From the NCBI GenBank assembly GCA_009926645.1, contig RFOO01000036.1:1-7981 (forward strand): a stretch of DNA of 7,981 nt. The letters run 5' to 3'. The notes beneath the pieces were generated by a model, which saw nothing but the letters and a program-made list of their open reading frames with translations, did no database searches and was not told the DNA's origin. Shown here in pieces: positions 6,835 to 7,981 of the stretch. This DNA is from a bacterium (lineage in GTDB: Bacteria > Verrucomicrobiota > Verrucomicrobiia > Opitutales > UBA953). Both the position numbers and the translations under genes were made by a program. Every line of letters starts with the position of its first letter. The first letter of the stretch is position 1.

Positions 6835-7981
6835 CTATCGCGCTGTTTTACTGAGATTCTGAACTCCGTTGACCTTAGAATTCACACGAAGACGTAAACC
6901 GTTCAAACGAATGAATCCGGTCGCATCGTCCTGATTGTAGGCCTTGGTTGGATCAGCCTCCATCGTTGCAATATGAGGGTTATAAAGCGAGTGAGCACTC
7001 TTTCTTCCTGCTACGTAAATATTACCCTTATACAATTTTACACGCACGGTACCAGTTACATTGCGTTGCGACTCAGTGATTAAAGCCTGCAAAGCCAAAC
7101 GCTCGGGGGCGTACCAAAAACCGTTATACACCAAGGTCGCATAGCGAGGAACTAATGAATCGCGCAAATGCATCACTTCGCGATCCATGGTCAGCGACTC
7201 AATTTGACGGTGAGCAAAATGATAAATTGAGCCACCAGGAGTTTCATAAACCCCACGACTCTTCATCCCAACGAAACGATTTTCAACCATGTCAACGCGC
7301 CCAACCCCATGACGACCTCCAATTTTATTAAGGGTTCGCATAACACCGAGAGGGTTCATTTTCTTTCCGTTCACCGCAATGCAATCGCCCTGACGGAACT
7401 CTAATTCAACATACTCGGCTTTGTTGGGGGCATCTTCAGGAGCAACTGAAAGCTTGAACATCTCCTTGTTATTAGGGGCAAAAGCATCCATCCAAGGGTC
7501 TTCCAAAATACCTGCTTCATAAGAAATGTGCAGTAAATTACGGTCAGAGGAATAGGGCTTCTTCGCACTCGCTTCGACGGGGATTTTATTCTTCGCACAG
7601 TAAGCAATCATCTCAGCTCGACCTGGGAAATCCTTACGGAATTGCTCATTGCGCCAAGGTGCGATGATTTCCAAATCAGGAGCCAAGGCAGCACAAGTTA
7701 ACTCGAAGCGCACTTGGTCATTACCCTTACCTGTAGCACCGTGAGCAATCGCAGTAGCACCTTCTTTGCGAGCAATCTCCACCATGCGTTTAGCAATGAG
7801 CGGACGCGCAATCGAGGTACCTAGATAATACTGCCCTTCATAAATCGCCCCAGCTTGCATCATCGGATAAATAAAATCGCGGGCAAATTCTTCCTGCAAA
7901 TCGTCGATATACAATTTTGACGCACCCGTTTTGAGCGCTTTGGGCTTCAGCCCTTTCAATTCATCCTCCTGTCCAATGTCG
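6835..7981 (-). CDS. argG: Argininosuccinate synthase (N-terminus beyond window)
   Basis: ArgG joins citrulline and aspartate using ATP to make argininosuccinate, the penultimate step of arginine synthesis, as a cytoplasmic tetramer. 381 residues are visible, ending in a TAG stop at 6835. The reading frame runs off the right edge, starting inside DIGQEDELKG, which corresponds to the family's ADVGQGEEL. Only some 20-30 residues, including the SGGLDTS P-loop, should be missing. Visible landmarks in order are KALKTGASKLY, GTSIARPLIAKR, HGATGKGNDQVRFEL (usually HGCTGKGND), APWR, KKPYSSDRNLLHISYEAGILEDPW, IGGRHGVGRVDMVENR, YETPGG, VKLYKGN and the C-terminal DDATGFIRLNGL. An in-frame TTG at 7959 is an internal leucine and not a start. 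The gene is followed by the shared hairpin terminator, so it is a separate transcription unit from ispF. Confidence 0.97.
   Translation of the reverse strand, partial: DIGQEDELKGLKPKALKTGASKLYIDDLQEEFARDFIYPMMQAGAIYEGQYYLGTSIARPLIAKRMVEIARKEGATAIAHGATGKGNDQVRFELTCAALAPDLEIIAPWRNEQFRKDFPGRAEMIAYCAKNKIPVEASAKKPYSSDRNLLHISYEAGILEDPWMDAFAPNNKEMFKLSVAPEDAPNKAEYVELEFRQGDCIAVNGKKMNPLGVMRTLNKIGGRHGVGRVDMVENRFVGMKSRGVYETPGGSIYHFAHRQIESLTMDREVMHLRDSLVPRYATLVYNGFWYAPERLALQALITESQRNVTGTVRVKLYKGNIYVAGRKSAHSLYNPHIATMEADPTKAYNQDDATGFIRLNGLRLRVNSKVNGVQNLSKTAR

Noticed and set aside
7957..7959. TTG as the start of argG
   Set aside because: The frame stays open to the window edge with sequence matching ArgG (DIGQEDELKG), so this is an internal leucine and the gene is truncated by the window.
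1..7981. A hidden accessory or novel multi-gene system
   Set aside because: Nearly every base is accounted for by conserved housekeeping genes with intact motifs. Gaps are under 100 bases except 6604-6834, which holds tRNA-Cys and a terminator. No mobile, defence or biosynthetic cluster signs were found.

Overview
This window is an ordinary chromosomal housekeeping region. It holds eight protein genes, all on the minus strand, and one tRNA-Cys gene on the plus strand. Two genes are cut by the window edges: coaE on the left, which continues beyond base 1, and argG on the right, whose start lies beyond base 7981. I see no mobile element, CRISPR array, phage gene, toxin-antitoxin pair or defence cluster.

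Organism: a bacterium with fairly balanced base composition (by eye a little under 50% GC, not counted). FtsH with two membrane segments suggests a diderm-type bacterium. The SerS motif 2 variant (EAGSWG..VRGLNRLHQF), the ArgG sequence and the unusual secreted PEBP-like protein resemble versions I associate with Verrucomicrobiota and neighbouring PVC/FCB phyla. This assignment comes from remembered family sequences and is of moderate to low confidence. Most start codons lack a recognisable Shine-Dalgarno motif at normal spacing.

Layout, following minus-strand transcription from right to left: argG (arginine synthesis) ends at 6835 and is followed by a strong 13-bp hairpin terminator, which also lies just beyond the convergent tRNA-Cys. 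Then come ispF (isoprenoid precursors), ndk (nucleoside diphosphate kinase) and a secreted protein of the YbhB/YbcL PEBP fold whose ligand-pocket residues are altered. Next is a tightly packed run: serS (seryl-tRNA synthetase), tilS (tRNA-Ile lysidine synthetase), ftsH (membrane AAA+ protease) and coaE (dephospho-CoA kinase). The serS stop lies one base from a 16-codon mini-ORF whose stop overlaps the GTG start of tilS. The tilS stop overlaps the ftsH start as TAATG. This arrangement suggests translational coupling along the run.

The gene functions cover translation (serS, tilS, tRNA-Cys), membrane protein quality control (ftsH), cofactor and isoprenoid synthesis (coaE, ispF), nucleotide pools (ndk) and arginine synthesis (argG). 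They look like a shared housekeeping transcription unit, not a dedicated pathway. The best leads are modest: the serS-mini-ORF-tilS-ftsH coupling, the pocket-altered PEBP protein, alternative hairpins before ndk, and the SD-poor starts.
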